Origin: CAZGWJ01 sp964529445
GTDB taxonomy: Bacteria > Oederibacteriota > Muellerivitia > Muellerivitales > Muellerivitaceae
Direction: 5' to 3'
Length of the DNA stretch: 41,860 bases
Assembly: GCA_964529445.1 (NCBI GenBank)
Contig: CAZGWJ010000015.1
Span: forward strand, 1 to 41,860
Below are positions 23,486 to 30,839 of the stretch, piece after piece. A program made the position numbers and the translations under genes. How positions within the stretch are numbered: position 1 is the first letter of the stretch; every line of letters starts with the position of its first letter. A model generated the notes under the pieces. It ran no database searches, was not told where the DNA came from, and saw only the letters and a program-made list of their open reading frames with translations.

Positions 23486-24262
23486 ATGGCGGATTCAATC
23501 ATCAACACCTACGAGGGCCCCTTCGCCCGGGCCTACGACCTCTATTGGAGCCAGTACGCCCGCGAATCGGGCCTGCGCATCCTGGAGTTCTTCGCCTCCC
23601 ATCCGGCTGACCGGCACGACGCCCGGGTGCTGGACCTGGGATGCGGTTCGGGGCAACTGGCCCTGTTGTTCCTCCAGGCCGGGTGGTCGGTGGTGGGGCT
23701 GGATCTCTCCGAGGACATGCTCACCCTCGCGCGCCGCAACACGGCCGCCTACGCCGCCGACGGCCGGGCCGTCTTCCACCGGGCCGACCTGCGCTCCTTC
23801 AAGGTCAACGCCCCGATCGCCCTCGTCACGGCCACCTACAACGTCCTGAACCACCTGGAGACCGAGGCCGACCTCGCGGCCTGCTTCAAGACCGTGTACA
23901 ACCACCTCCTGAAACCGGGCCTCTTCCTCTTCGACCTGAACACCCGCAAGGGACTTGCGGCCTGGGACGGCATGGAGCGACAATCCACCGACCGGATCGC
24001 CTACGTGGGCAAGGGTTCCTTCGACGAAGTCACGGGCCGGGCCGTGATCCGCATGGAGGGGCATTTCCTGAATGCGGAGGGAAAACCCGAATCCTTCGTG
24101 CACACCACGGTGAACCACGCCTTCGACCTGGCGCGCGTGGAACAGCTGCTCCGTTCCGCGGGGTTCCCGAAGGCCTATTTCGCCCTCGTCGAGGACCTGG
24201 GCGCTCCCCTGCCGGAGCCGGAGAAACACGCCCGCGTCTTCGCCGTCGCCGAGAAGATCTAA
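23486..24262 (+). CDS. class I SAM-dependent methyltransferase
   Basis: A 258-residue cytoplasmic Rossmann-fold methyltransferase. SAM motif I VLDLGCGSG is near 49-57, the acidic residue ending strand 2 is in VVGLDLSEDML, and motif II is around ADLRSFKVNAPIALVTATYN. The C-terminal half with GKGSFDEVTG and a long beta stretch matches a common branch of uncharacterised small-molecule methyltransferases. The ATG has AGGAAG upstream. It runs divergently from pcm and converges on umuC across a repeat element. Substrate unknown. Confidence 0.85.
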   Translation: MADSIINTYEGPFARAYDLYWSQYARESGLRILEFFASHPADRHDARVLDLGCGSGQLALLFLQAGWSVVGLDLSEDMLTLARRNTAAYAADGRAVFHRADLRSFKVNAPIALVTATYNVLNHLETEADLAACFKTVYNHLLKPGLFLFDLNTRKGLAAWDGMERQSTDRIAYVGKGSFDEVTGRAVIRMEGHFLNAEGKPESFVHTTVNHAFDLARVEQLLRSAGFPKAYFALVEDLGAPLPEPEKHARVFAVAEKI

Positions 24263-24272
24263 CGGACACGCT

Positions 24273-24416
24273 CACCGCAGAGACACAGAGTCGCAGAGAA
24301 CAGCCTTATTGGGTTACAAACATAACCATATCCGATTGAACCCTCCGCTTGTCACGCCGCCTTTCCAACAACCAAAATCGTTCCGTTCTTCCTCTGCGTC
24401 TCCGCGCCTCTGCGGT
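24273..24416. repeat. CGCAGAGAC-type repeat with inverted ends
   Basis: ACCGCAGAG (24274-24282) and CTCTGCGGT (24408-24416) are inverted ends of a 144-bp element whose ends contain degenerate CGCAGAGAC/GTCTCTGCG units and whose middle is AT-rich. It fills the gap between the convergent methyltransferase and umuC genes. Similar sequences are familiar as dispersed intergenic repeats in environmental genomes. Confidence 0.8.
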
Positions 24417-24426
24417 ACCCGTTTGT

Positions 24427-25692
24427 TTATGCTGTTGCAGTCGGGAGGTCGGACCAGCGCGTGGTGTAGCCCGGGGAGCGGCGCGAGAAGCGCGTCCTCC
24501 ATCCCTTCCTGAACCCCTCGCCCGCGAAGCGAAGCGCGCCCCGCCCGAAGCGGCGGTTCACCCTGTCCAGGGCCCCCATCAGTTCCCCGCTCCCCTCCCC
24601 GTCACCGGACGCGAACAATTCCCCCTGCACCTCGCCGCGGGAGACCAGGTCGTGCAGCATCACGCCCGCCTTCTTGTACCGGTACCCTTCCCGAAAGATC
24701 GCCGACACCCCTTGCACGGCGCAGGCCACGATCCGGCGGCTGTCGTCCGTCGCGGGGGCCAGGCGCCCCGTGGCGGCGTTGGAATATTGCGGCTCGTCGC
24801 GGAAACGGTCGGTCGCGAGATAGACCGTGAGCCCCGCCGCCGCCGACCTTTCCCCGCGCAGTTTCACCGCCGCCTGCGCCGCGTAGGTGGCTGCGGCTTC
24901 CCGCATCTCGGAAAGGGCGTCCACGGGACGCCCGAAAGAACGGGATACGTTGATGTTCTTCTTGGGATCGCGCACCTGCTCCAGGTCGAGGCAGGGTTCG
25001 CCCCTCAATTCCTTCGCGAGACGCAAGCCCACCACTCCCATGAGACGGTCCACCCACTCGTCGGGCGTCTCGCGAAAGTGCCAGGCCGTCCGGATCCCCA
25101 TCCCGGTGAGTTGGCGATCGTAGGAAGGCCCGATGCCCCACACGTCGCCCACGGGGAGGCCCCGCAGGGCCTCCTCGATGCGCCCCGCCTCCGTCAGCAC
25201 CAGCACCCCCGTGTCGCGGTGCCTTTTCTTGGCGATGCGGTTGGCGACCTTGGCCAGCGCCTTGGTGGGCGCGATCCCGACCGTGACGGGGATCCCCGTC
25301 CAACGGCCCGCCGTGCGGCGCAGGTCCACGGCCCAGCGCGCCGCCGACTCCGCAGGAACCGGCACTTCCAGGAAGCATTCGTCGATGGAATAGGGCTCGA
25401 CACCGGGGGAAAAGGAATGGAGGACTTCCACCACGCGGGCCGAGAAGTCGCCGTAGAGGGCGTAGTTGGAGGAGAAGATCTCGAGGCCGCGGAAAAGCAG
25501 CTTGCGGACGTTCATGACGGGTTCACCCATGCCGACACCGAGTTGCTTGGCCTCCTCCGAGCGCGCCACGGCGTTGCCGTCGTTGTTGGAGAGCACCACG
25601 ACCGGTTTGCCCTCCAACCGGGGACAAAAAACGCGCTCGCAAGACACGTAGAAGTTGTTGCAGTCGACCAAAGCCACCAGCGGATGGTTCAT
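24427..25692 (-). CDS. umuC: Y-family DNA polymerase V catalytic subunit
   Basis: A 421-residue translesion polymerase. The palm motifs are intact: DCNNFYVSCER with D10, and YSIDECF with D104 and E105, the three metal-binding carboxylates. The finger region has NNDGNAVARSEEAK, followed by helix-hairpin-helix-like GIGPSYDRQL, the little-finger domain, and the SPGYTTRWSDLP tail of UmuC proteins. It would copy damaged DNA with UmuD' and RecA after DNA damage. It lies downstream of umuD, separated by 124 bp that contain a repeat element. The ATG is preceded by TGAGGT at fair distance. Confidence 0.95.
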   Translation of the reverse strand: MNHPLVALVDCNNFYVSCERVFCPRLEGKPVVVLSNNDGNAVARSEEAKQLGVGMGEPVMNVRKLLFRGLEIFSSNYALYGDFSARVVEVLHSFSPGVEPYSIDECFLEVPVPAESAARWAVDLRRTAGRWTGIPVTVGIAPTKALAKVANRIAKKRHRDTGVLVLTEAGRIEEALRGLPVGDVWGIGPSYDRQLTGMGIRTAWHFRETPDEWVDRLMGVVGLRLAKELRGEPCLDLEQVRDPKKNINVSRSFGRPVDALSEMREAAATYAAQAAVKLRGERSAAAGLTVYLATDRFRDEPQYSNAATGRLAPATDDSRRIVACAVQGVSAIFREGYRYKKAGVMLHDLVSRGEVQGELFASGDGEGSGELMGALDRVNRRFGRGALRFAGEGFRKGWRTRFSRRSPGYTTRWSDLPTATA

Positions 25693-25702
25693 GCGACGAC
25701 CT

Positions 25703-25783
25703 CAACCGCGAAGGCGCGATCGTTGGCTCCTTCATGCCTCTTTGAAAGGAAAAACTTCGCGGCTTCGCGACTTCGCGTTGGCT
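25703..25783. repeat. CGCGAAG-type repeat inside the umuD-umuC spacer
   Basis: AACCGCGAAGGCGCGA on the left and TTCGCGGCTTCGCGACTTCG on the right form inverted ends around an AT-richer centre. It belongs to a family built of CGAAG/CTTCG units separated by a few bases. It splits the umuDC operon by 124 bp. Confidence 0.75.
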
Positions 25784-25816
25784 GTGAATTTGTCTTTTCT
25801 GGCATGAGGGTTGCCC

Positions 25817-26248
25817 TCACCGCCCGACCCCGTGGATGCAGAAGGTCACCACGCCCCACACCTTGAAGTCGCCGGGATCGGGCAGGGGCGGGTGGGAGGG
25901 ATTCTCGGCCACCAGGCGGACGCGTCCCCCCTTCACGCGCAGGCGCTTCACGGTGAAATCGCCTCCCACCACGGCCACCACGACGGAACCGTCCGTAGCT
26001 TCCAGCGAGCGGTCCACCACGAGGAGGTCGCCCGAATGGATGCCGGCGTCCTTCATGGAGTCACCGGTCACGCGGAAATAGAAGGTGGCGGCGGGATGCT
26101 TGAGAAGATGCCGGTTGAGGTCCAGGGACCCCTCGAGATAATCCTCGGCGGGCGAGGGAAACCCGCCGGGGATCCGGACGAGCGCCAATGGCCGGCGAGT
26201 GCGGGTCTTCAAGCCGGGTTTATGGATGGATCGTACCTTGACGGGCAT
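25817..26248 (-). CDS. umuD: UmuD-type self-cleaving S24 peptidase
   Basis: A 143-residue LexA/UmuD-family protein. After RecA-stimulated self-cleavage it becomes the UmuD' subunit of DNA polymerase V. Catalytic residues are S64 in GDSM and K101 in FTVKR. GFPSPAEDYLE matches E. coli UmuD around the cleavage site, but the Cys-Gly bond cut in E. coli is Gly28-Gly29 here. The start is ATG 26248, giving the usual UmuD length; ATG 26257 is the alternative. A -35-like TTGACC and a GTATAC palindrome pair lie just upstream. umuC follows. Confidence 0.93.
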   Translation of the reverse strand: MPVKVRSIHKPGLKTRTRRPLALVRIPGGFPSPAEDYLEGSLDLNRHLLKHPAATFYFRVTGDSMKDAGIHSGDLLVVDRSLEATDGSVVVAVVGGDFTVKRLRVKGGRVRLVAENPSHPPLPDPGDFKVWGVVTFCIHGVGR

Positions 26249-26259
26249 GGGGCTCATGA

Positions 26260-26296
26260 GGTATACAAGCGTATACCCGCAAGGCCTGCGGGTCAA
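26260..26296 (-). promoter_or_regulatory. umuDC promoter with candidate SOS operator
   Basis: On the minus strand TTGACC (26296-26291) and TATACG (26275-26270) are a -35/-10-like pair with a short 15-bp spacer. Two GTATAC hexamers (26261-26266 and 26271-26276), separated by AAGC, overlap the -10. A palindromic pair at that place is where a LexA-type repressor would be expected to bind. It matches none of the LexA boxes I know. Confidence 0.5.
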
Positions 26297-26319
26297 GTCT
26301 GGGCCCCGAAAGAGTGGGA

Positions 26320-26350
26320 TTGACAGAATGTCGCCTTTGGGCGACACTTT
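26320..26350 (+). promoter_or_regulatory. toxin-antitoxin promoter with palindromic operator
   Basis: A perfect consensus -35 TTGACA (26320-26325) is followed by the perfect inverted repeat TGTCGCC-TTTG-GGCGACA (26329-26346) and a weak -10 near 26345-26350. AGGAGG (26351-26356) precedes the toxin ATG. A palindrome between -35 and -10 fits self-repression by the antitoxin. Confidence 0.6.
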
Positions 26351-26361
26351 AGGAGGAGCGG

Positions 26362-26706
26362 ATGGATGGAAATCCGCCTTATGAAGTCGTTCCCTACCGC
26401 CGGAGGGACGGTTCCTCGCCCTACGAGGATTGGTTGAAGTCGCTGAAGGATCGGGACAGCAAAGCCGCCACGAAAGTCACGAAACGCGTCCTTCGTCTTG
26501 AATTGGGCCACTTCGGAGTACACGACAACGTTGGCGAAGGAGTCCTGGAATTGATCGATCCTTACGGTCCGGGATACCGCATCTACGTCACCCGGTCAGG
26601 CCGCATGATCTACCTGCTCTTGATCGGCGGGACCAAACGGACCCAACGTTCCGACATCGAGAAGGCGATCAACTTGAAGCGTGAATCGGAAGAGGAGATG
26701 CAATGA
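26362..26706 (+). CDS. RelE/HigB-superfamily toxin (addiction module killer type)
   Basis: A 114-residue toxin of the type II family known as putative addiction module killer proteins (Gp49/HigB-like). Visible features are the N-terminal YEDWLKSLKD helix, GEGVLELIDPYGPGYRIYV (about 53-71) with the family's GPGYR core, and LLLIGGTKRTQRSDIEKA (about 81-98). Such proteins usually cleave mRNA at the ribosome. It precedes its antitoxin with a 4-bp ATGA overlap, the toxin-first order usual for this subfamily. It is divergent from umuDC. Confidence 0.88.
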   Translation: MDGNPPYEVVPYRRRDGSSPYEDWLKSLKDRDSKAATKVTKRVLRLELGHFGVHDNVGEGVLELIDPYGPGYRIYVTRSGRMIYLLLIGGTKRTQRSDIEKAINLKRESEEEMQ

Positions 26707-27029
26707 GAAAGATGCGCACCCACGATGAGTTCATCATCGAACAATTGAAAGCCGACCCCAAATTCCGGAAGGTCTATCTGAACGAGGCGCTCAGCGACCC
26801 CGACGAGGATCCCCGGATCATCCTGAAGATGCTTCGTCATGTCGCAGAAGCGGAAGGCGGGATGGGAAAACTCGCAAAGAATACCCAGTTGAACCGCCAG
26901 AGTCTCTATAAGACCCTTTCAGGTACAGGAAATCCGGAATACGCGACCATCAGCCGCATTCTCAAGGGTTTGGGATATTGTTTCCAGGTGATCGAAGACA
27001 AGAAGCGGGTGGCTCGCCAACACGCGTAA
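26703..27029 (+). CDS. HigA-like antitoxin (addiction module antidote type)
   Basis: A 108-residue helix-turn-helix protein that should bind and block the preceding toxin and repress the shared promoter. It has an N-terminal acidic region (LNEALSDPDEDPRIILKMLRHVAEAEGG) and an HTH with LAKNTQLNRQSLYKTLSGTGNPEYATISRIL (about 58-88), matching the probable addiction module antidote family. It overlaps the toxin stop (ATGA). The next gene, a membrane protein, follows in the same direction. Confidence 0.88.
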   Translation: MRKMRTHDEFIIEQLKADPKFRKVYLNEALSDPDEDPRIILKMLRHVAEAEGGMGKLAKNTQLNRQSLYKTLSGTGNPEYATISRILKGLGYCFQVIEDKKRVARQHA

Positions 27030-27074
27030 ATGGAACTGCTCAACCACAGAACCGGAGATCCCTCGGTTACAATC

Positions 27075-28178
27075 ATGTTTAACATCCCGTCCATGTGGAG
27101 GCCCGCCATCCTGCTCAAATACTTCTACCCAATTGTCAAACTGGCCGTCTTCCTTGCCGCGATGGTCGCGATCGTGCAGCTGGCCAAGTGGGTCCTGCCG
27201 GTGGATTACACGAAAGCCTTCTCTTGGTCCGTGAAGAACAGGAAATTCCTGCCCGTCCTGCTCTCGCCCGTCCTGCTCCTGTTCGCTGGGATCATGGTCG
27301 TCTTCTCCTTCAACCTGCTGATCAACCTGACGATCGGCCAGGCCGAGAAGGCCCTGGTGGTCGGAACGACCCAAACTAAAATGCTGTACGTCGACCCGGA
27401 CCGCCCGGAGAAGGGGATCCGGGAACACGTGTACGGACCTTTCACCGTTCACAATCGTAGTTACTACCCCGGACAGCGCTTCAACGCCACCCTGGGGCAG
27501 GCCCTCTTTCTTCGCCTGCCGGGGATCCCGCAACAGATGGTCGTCCCCCACCATTTCGTCTTCTATCTGTTCATGCACCTCATCGCCGTCCTTTTCATCA
27601 TCCTGGCCTGGGCGTTCACCTTCTATCTGCTCATGCAATTCGCCGTTGAAATGAGAATGATGCCCTACCTGAACCAGGGCGCGGAATGGAACGCCTTCTT
27701 CCTTTCGAAGACCGGCCTCTCCCTTCCCAAGGCCATCGGGATCCTGGTCCTGGCCTCGATCGGGCTCAGTGCCGTCTACTCCCTTCTCGACAACCGCTTC
27801 GATCCCTACTGGCAACAGTTGAAGACTCCCTACGAGGTCTGGAACCGGGGAATGCTTGAAAAAGCCAGGACCGGGGCGCGATTGAGGGGTCGCGTGGTCG
27901 GCAAGGAGGTCTTCACCGTGCCCGGTGCGGGGAGCGTCGAGGAGTCCTTGCGGACCGGCGTGAACCAGATGACCACCAATTATTTCGCCTTTCTGGTGGA
28001 GTTCAAGGGCTTGATCCCCCATCATCCGATCCACGTGAGCATCACGGAAAACGGCGAAACCGGATCGGCCGACCCGGAGATCCAGAAGCGGGTCGCCCGT
28101 ATAGACGCGCTCCTTGCTTCAGGAGCGGAAGCCGAATTCATCGTGGGCGAAACGACGGCCATCGCGCTGGTGGAATAA
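27075..28178 (+). CDS. integral membrane protein of unknown function
   Basis: A 367-residue protein with four likely membrane helices (about 17-39, 58-82, 164-193 and 220-238) and a large extracytoplasmic domain between the second and third (about 85-160). That domain has aromatic VHNRSYYPGQRFNATLGQALF. The C-terminal part (about 250-367) is soluble. No family is recognised. The start is uncertain: ATG 27030 directly abuts the antitoxin stop, ATG 27075 lies just after a TACAAT box, and ATG 27093 is also in frame; none has a clear ribosome site. It may be read with the toxin-antitoxin pair or on its own. Confidence 0.6.
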   Translation: MFNIPSMWRPAILLKYFYPIVKLAVFLAAMVAIVQLAKWVLPVDYTKAFSWSVKNRKFLPVLLSPVLLLFAGIMVVFSFNLLINLTIGQAEKALVVGTTQTKMLYVDPDRPEKGIREHVYGPFTVHNRSYYPGQRFNATLGQALFLRLPGIPQQMVVPHHFVFYLFMHLIAVLFIILAWAFTFYLLMQFAVEMRMMPYLNQGAEWNAFFLSKTGLSLPKAIGILVLASIGLSAVYSLLDNRFDPYWQQLKTPYEVWNRGMLEKARTGARLRGRVVGKEVFTVPGAGSVEESLRTGVNQMTTNYFAFLVEFKGLIPHHPIHVSITENGETGSADPEIQKRVARIDALLASGAEAEFIVGETTAIALVE

Positions 28179-28255
28179 CCCATCCCTATCACATAGTTTT
28201 CCTCCCAAGCGAAAGGGGAACCCCGGACACCCTGAACGGTTCCTCGTTTGCCTCC

Positions 28256-28284
28256 TTGTGTAGTGTTCTTCCTTGACCTATAAC
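28256..28284 (+). promoter_or_regulatory. predicted promoter of the GH3 gene
   Basis: TTGTGT (28256-28261) and TATAAC (28279-28284) are spaced 17 bp; the -10 matches five of six consensus bases. Transcription would start near 28291, about 35 bp before the TTG start. Confidence 0.4.
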
Positions 28285-28325
28285 TCTTGGGGCCGCTCAA
28301 TCCCCCCTTTTCCCCGGAGGAACCC

Positions 28326-30788
28326 TTGGACTTCCGCCCCGATGCCGCCTTGGAGAAGAGAATCACCCGTCTCCTGAAGGAGATGAGCCTGGTCGAGAAA
28401 ATCTCCCTCCTCTCGGGCCGCGATTCCTGGCGCACCGCCGAGATCCCCCGGCTCGGCATCCCGTCCCTCGTCATGACCGACGGCCCCCACGGCGTGCGCG
28501 CCTGCGACGCCTTCCTACGCCCCAGGTTCGGCCCTGCCACCTGGTTCCCTTCCGGCTTCTCGATGGGGGCCTCCTGGGACCCGTCCCTCGTGGGCCGGGC
28601 CGCCGCGGTCATGGCCGAAGAGACCCGCTACTACGGATGCGACATCCTGCTCGGCCCCTGCATCAACATGGTGCGGGTGCCGGTCGGGGGACGCAATTTC
28701 GAGACCTTCTCGGAAGACCCCCACCTTTCCGGCCGCCTGGGTGTGGGCTACGTGAAGGGGCTCCAGGGCGGAGGCGTGGGCGCCTCGGTCAAGCACTTCG
28801 CCTGCAACAACCAGGAGTTCGAGCGGCGCCGCGGCGAATCGGTCGTGGACGAGCGCACCTTGCGCGAGATCTACCTCCCCGCTTTCGAGGCCGTCGTGAA
28901 GGAAGCCCGTCCGGCCACCGTCATGACCTCCTACAACCGTCTCAACGGGCATTACGCCAGCGAGAATCCCTTCCTGATGCGGCAGGTTCTCCGGAAGGAA
29001 TGGGGCTTCCGGGGCATGATCCTTTCCGACTGGGGAGGCACCCACAGCACGCGCGAGGCCCTCGAGAACGGCCTGAACCTGGAGATGCCGGGTCCGCCCC
29101 TGTATTTCGGGAAGCTCGTGGAGATGGCGGTCGAGAACTGGCAGATGGACGGAAGCATCGTGGACGAGGCCGCGCGCCACGTCCTGCGCGTGGTCCTGAC
29201 CCTCGTGAAGCGCCGGAAAGGGCGCTTCGCGGCCAACACGAAGTCGCACCGTGCCCTCTCGCGCCGGGTGGCCGAGGAGTCCATCGTCCTCCTGAAAAAC
29301 GAGGCCGAGGCCCTGCCCCTCAAACCCGGCACGATCCGTACCTTGGCGGTTTTGGGCCCCAACGCGGACCGGTGCCCCGAGGGCGGCGGTTCCTCCAACG
29401 TGCCCAGCCCCTACCGCATCGACCCCCTGAGCGCCTTGAAGAAACGCCTGAAGGGCGTCGAGATCCTCTTCGAGCGCGGATGCGAGAACTTCGTCACGCC
29501 GCCGGCCCATCCGGAGGAGCTGTTCCGGCTTGCCGACGGAGGGAAACCGGGCGTCCGGGCCGAGTATTTCAACAACGCCACCTTCAGCGGGAAGCCCGTG
29601 GTCTCCCGCGTGGAGCCGAAGATCGACTTCTGGAGCTGGGGCAACCTGCCCCTGGGGGAACTCACCGACTGCTATTCCCTGCGCTACACCGGAAGATTCC
29701 AGGTCCCCCGGGACGGAACCTTCCACTTCCATCTGCGCGCGCCCGGAAGCCTGAAACTGGCCCTCGCCGGCAAGCGCATCGGCACCGCCACCCTTCCCAC
29801 GACGAAGGATGCGGATCCCTGGCGCACGATCGAAACCCGCCTCACGCTGAAAGCCGGCCGCTGGTACGACCTGCGCATCGAAACCGTGCATCCCCCGTTC
29901 CTGAACTACAGCCAGGTCCGTTTCTCCTCCGGACGCGTCTCGAAGGTCGCCTTCTCCGACGAGATCGCGAGGGCCGCCGACCTCGCCGCGCGTTCGGATG
30001 CCGCCGTCATCGTGGCCGGATACCCGGATCTCTACGAGACCGAGGAATACGACCGCAAGGACATCGAACTCACGGGCGAACAGGACCGCCTCATCGAAGC
30101 CGTGGCCGCCGCCAATCCGCGCACCATCGTCGTCGTCAACGCCGGGGCCCCCGTAGCCATGCCCTGGGCCGACAAGGTGCAGGCCATCCTGCTCACGGGG
30201 TACGCGGGCCAGGAGGCGGGCGAGGCGATCGCTTCCCTTCTGACCGGCGAAGTGAACCCTTCCGGCAAACTGCCCGTCACATTCCCCCAGTCCCTGAAGG
30301 ACAACCCGTCCATGCGTTATTACCCGGGCGGCCGCAAGGTCATCTATGGGGAAGGCCTCTTCATGGGGTATCGCGGGTTCGACCAGAGCGGCACGGAACC
30401 GCTCTTCTGTTTCGGACACGGGCTCTCGTACGCCCGCTTCGAATACTCGGGCCTGTCCCTGCCCCGTAGGGTCCGCAAGGGCCGGAAGATCCGCCTGTCC
30501 GTGACCGTGAAGAACACGGGCGACGTGGCGGGCGCCGAGGTGGTGCAGGTCTATGTGGGGGATCCGAAGGCCTCGGTGAAGAGGCCCACGAGGGAGTTGA
30601 AGGGCTTCCGGAAGGTCTTCCTGAGACCGGGCGAAAGCCGCCGGCTCAGCTTCATCCTGGACGAACGCGCCCTGTCGTTCTACGACGCGAAGAAGAAGGC
30701 CTGGGTCGCCGAGAAGGGGCTTTTCACCGTGGAAGTCGGCGCCTCATCGCGGGACATCCGCTTGACGGGGTGTTTCCAACTCGCATAA
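28326..30788 (+). CDS. GH3 beta-glycosidase with inserted PA14 domain
   Basis: An 820-residue glycoside hydrolase family 3 enzyme, most like beta-glucosidases that release terminal sugars from oligosaccharides or glycosides. The barrel domain has TDGPHGVR, the catalytic SDWGGTHS (D235 nucleophile) and KHFACNNQE. The second domain carries VLLKNE and LGPNADR. A PA14 carbohydrate-binding domain is inserted at about 400-545 (GVRAEYFNN to PPFLNYSQVRF), then the domain resumes and ends in a fibronectin-III-like region (NTGDVAGAEVVQVYV). TTG 28326 is chosen because GGAGG lies 5 nt upstream, matching otsA. No signal peptide, so it should be cytoplasmic and act on imported sugars. A mutarotase-like gene lies about 6 kb away. 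Confidence 0.92.
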   Translation: MDFRPDAALEKRITRLLKEMSLVEKISLLSGRDSWRTAEIPRLGIPSLVMTDGPHGVRACDAFLRPRFGPATWFPSGFSMGASWDPSLVGRAAAVMAEETRYYGCDILLGPCINMVRVPVGGRNFETFSEDPHLSGRLGVGYVKGLQGGGVGASVKHFACNNQEFERRRGESVVDERTLREIYLPAFEAVVKEARPATVMTSYNRLNGHYASENPFLMRQVLRKEWGFRGMILSDWGGTHSTREALENGLNLEMPGPPLYFGKLVEMAVENWQMDGSIVDEAARHVLRVVLTLVKRRKGRFAANTKSHRALSRRVAEESIVLLKNEAEALPLKPGTIRTLAVLGPNADRCPEGGGSSNVPSPYRIDPLSALKKRLKGVEILFERGCENFVTPPAHPEELFRLADGGKPGVRAEYFNNATFSGKPVVSRVEPKIDFWSWGNLPLGELTDCYSLRYTGRFQVPRDGTFHFHLRAPGSLKLALAGKRIGTATLPTTKDADPWRTIETRLTLKAGRWYDLRIETVHPPFLNYSQVRFSSGRVSKVAFSDEIARAADLAARSDAAVIVAGYPDLYETEEYDRKDIELTGEQDRLIEAVAAANPRTIVVVNAGAPVAMPWADKVQAILLTGYAGQEAGEAIASLLTGEVNPSGKLPVTFPQSLKDNPSMRYYPGGRKVIYGEGLFMGYRGFDQSGTEPLFCFGHGLSYARFEYSGLSLPRRVRKGRKIRLSVTVKNTGDVAGAEVVQVYVGDPKASVKRPTRELKGFRKVFLRPGESRRLSFILDERALSFYDAKKKAWVAEKGLFTVEVGASSRDIRLTGCFQLA

Positions 30789-30839
30789 GCGGAATCATTC
30801 CTGTCCCTGTTCTCCGCCCCATGGATAGCAAAACGCCCG

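Noticed and set aside
24273..24416. Possible insertion sequence because of inverted ends
   Set aside because: Only 144 bp with no transposase and no clear target duplication; better described as a dispersed intergenic repeat.
28515..30419. A long minus-strand frame opposite the GH3 gene
   Set aside because: Shadow of GC codon bias; the GH3 and PA14 motifs are on the plus strand.
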